From contig JAGDMX010000185.1 of assembly GCA_017860725.1 (NCBI GenBank), forward strand, positions 1 through 5,766: a stretch of DNA of 5,766 nt, in the 5' to 3' direction. This document shows, piece by piece, positions 5,551 to 5,766 of this stretch. Source of the DNA: Chloroflexota bacterium (lineage in GTDB: Bacteria; Chloroflexota; Anaerolineae; Anaerolineales; UBA4823). Every line of letters starts with the position of its first letter. The stretch's first letter is position 1. The notes beneath the pieces are model-generated. The model did no database searches. It was not told the DNA's origin and saw only the letters and a list, made by a program, of their open reading frames with translations. The position numbers were made by a program, and so were the translations under genes.

Positions 5551-5582
5551 AAATAATAACGAAACGACATCAGGAGGTTATC

Positions 5583-5766
5583 ATGGCAGCCAAACAACTA
5601 CTTTATCTCTCACGCGCCGATGTGGAATCTGTTGCGCTGGATATGACGACGATCATTCGCTTGCTGGAAGCTGCTTTTAAGGAAAAAGGCGCCGGAAAGG
5701 TTGAAATGCCGCCCAAGCCGGGCATCCATACCCAGCCGGATGCCTTCATCCATGCCATGCCGGCTT
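5583..5766 (+). CDS. Ornithine cyclodeaminase/mu-crystallin family protein, N-terminal part, truncated by window edge
   Basis: The first 61 residues are visible and the gene runs off the right end. The start is well set: AGGAGG at 5572-5577 lies five bases before the ATG. The opening Leu-Leu-Tyr-Leu-Ser-Arg-Ala-Asp-Val, the helix with Ile-Ile-Arg-Leu-Leu-Glu-Ala-Ala-Phe, and then Val-Glu-Met-Pro-Pro-Lys-Pro-Gly-Ile-His (40-49) and Ala-Phe-Ile-His-Ala-Met-Pro-Ala (54-61) are typical of the N-terminal substrate-binding part of this family. The NAD(P)-binding Rossmann domain would follow outside the window. Members deaminate or reduce amino acids or imines (ornithine cyclodeaminase, alanine dehydrogenase, ketimine reductase). 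The Pro-Pro-Lys-Pro-Gly-Ile-His form resembles a subgroup often labelled tyramine oxidase subunit B, from memory only. The exact reaction cannot be decided. Confidence 0.88.
   Translation, partial: MAAKQLLYLSRADVESVALDMTTIIRLLEAAFKEKGAGKVEMPPKPGIHTQPDAFIHAMPA

Noticed and set aside
5549..5557. A-T rich TAAAATAAT as a -10 box for the cyclodeaminase-family gene
   Set aside because: No recognisable -35 lies 16-18 bases upstream (the region is the arm of the palindrome), so the match is not better than chance in an A-rich stretch.

Overview
The window looks like a piece of a bacterial chromosome, most likely from the Chloroflexota (Anaerolineae-like). That placement is an inference. It rests on the style of the lipoproteins (a lipobox followed by a long Pro/Thr/Ser/Glu linker, or a short Cys-rich body ending in a Cys-Gly-Tyr-Gln type tail), the moderate GC content and the protein sequences. 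No rRNA, tRNA, CRISPR array, insertion sequence or phage gene was seen. The longest gene-free stretch is about 150 bases (5432-5582).

Minus strand, 4803 down to 1: one tightly packed operon of seven genes, read right to left. (1) A 132-aa Cys-rich lipoprotein. (2) A 39-aa single-pass membrane microprotein that fits exactly between its neighbours and ends in Trp-Ile-Tyr-Gln-Gly-Phe. (3) A 487-aa MBOAT-family membrane O-acyltransferase (DltB/AlgI-like). (4) A membrane-anchored SGNH hydrolase/acyltransferase (DltD-like). (5) A second SGNH-fold protein, an exported lipoprotein with Cys at the usual nucleophile position. (6) An acyl carrier protein. (7) The N-terminus of an AMP-forming acyl-activating enzyme, cut off by the window edge. 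Start/stop overlaps (TGATG, TAG directly followed by GTG, ATGA) tie several of these together.

The set matches, role for role, the Dlt pathway of Gram-positive bacteria: ligase (A), carrier protein (C), MBOAT (B), DltX microprotein (X) and SGNH transferase (D). The order is X-B-D-extra SGNH-C-A and there are two additional lipoproteins. The proposed path is as follows. The ligase adenylates an acyl or aminoacyl group and loads it on the carrier protein in the cytoplasm. The MBOAT passes it across the membrane, probably onto the C-terminal Tyr of the microprotein. The SGNH proteins then transfer it to, or remove it from, a cell-surface polymer. Substrate and acceptor cannot be read from the sequence. 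The microprotein is the most interesting item because standard gene finding with a length cutoff would miss it.

Plus strand, 4922-5766: a divergently transcribed 169-aa polytopic membrane protein (about seven segments, TMEM198/DUF4203-like), then a long, nearly perfect palindrome that probably terminates it, then the N-terminus of an ornithine cyclodeaminase/mu-crystallin family protein that runs off the right edge. These genes have no evident link to the acylation operon.
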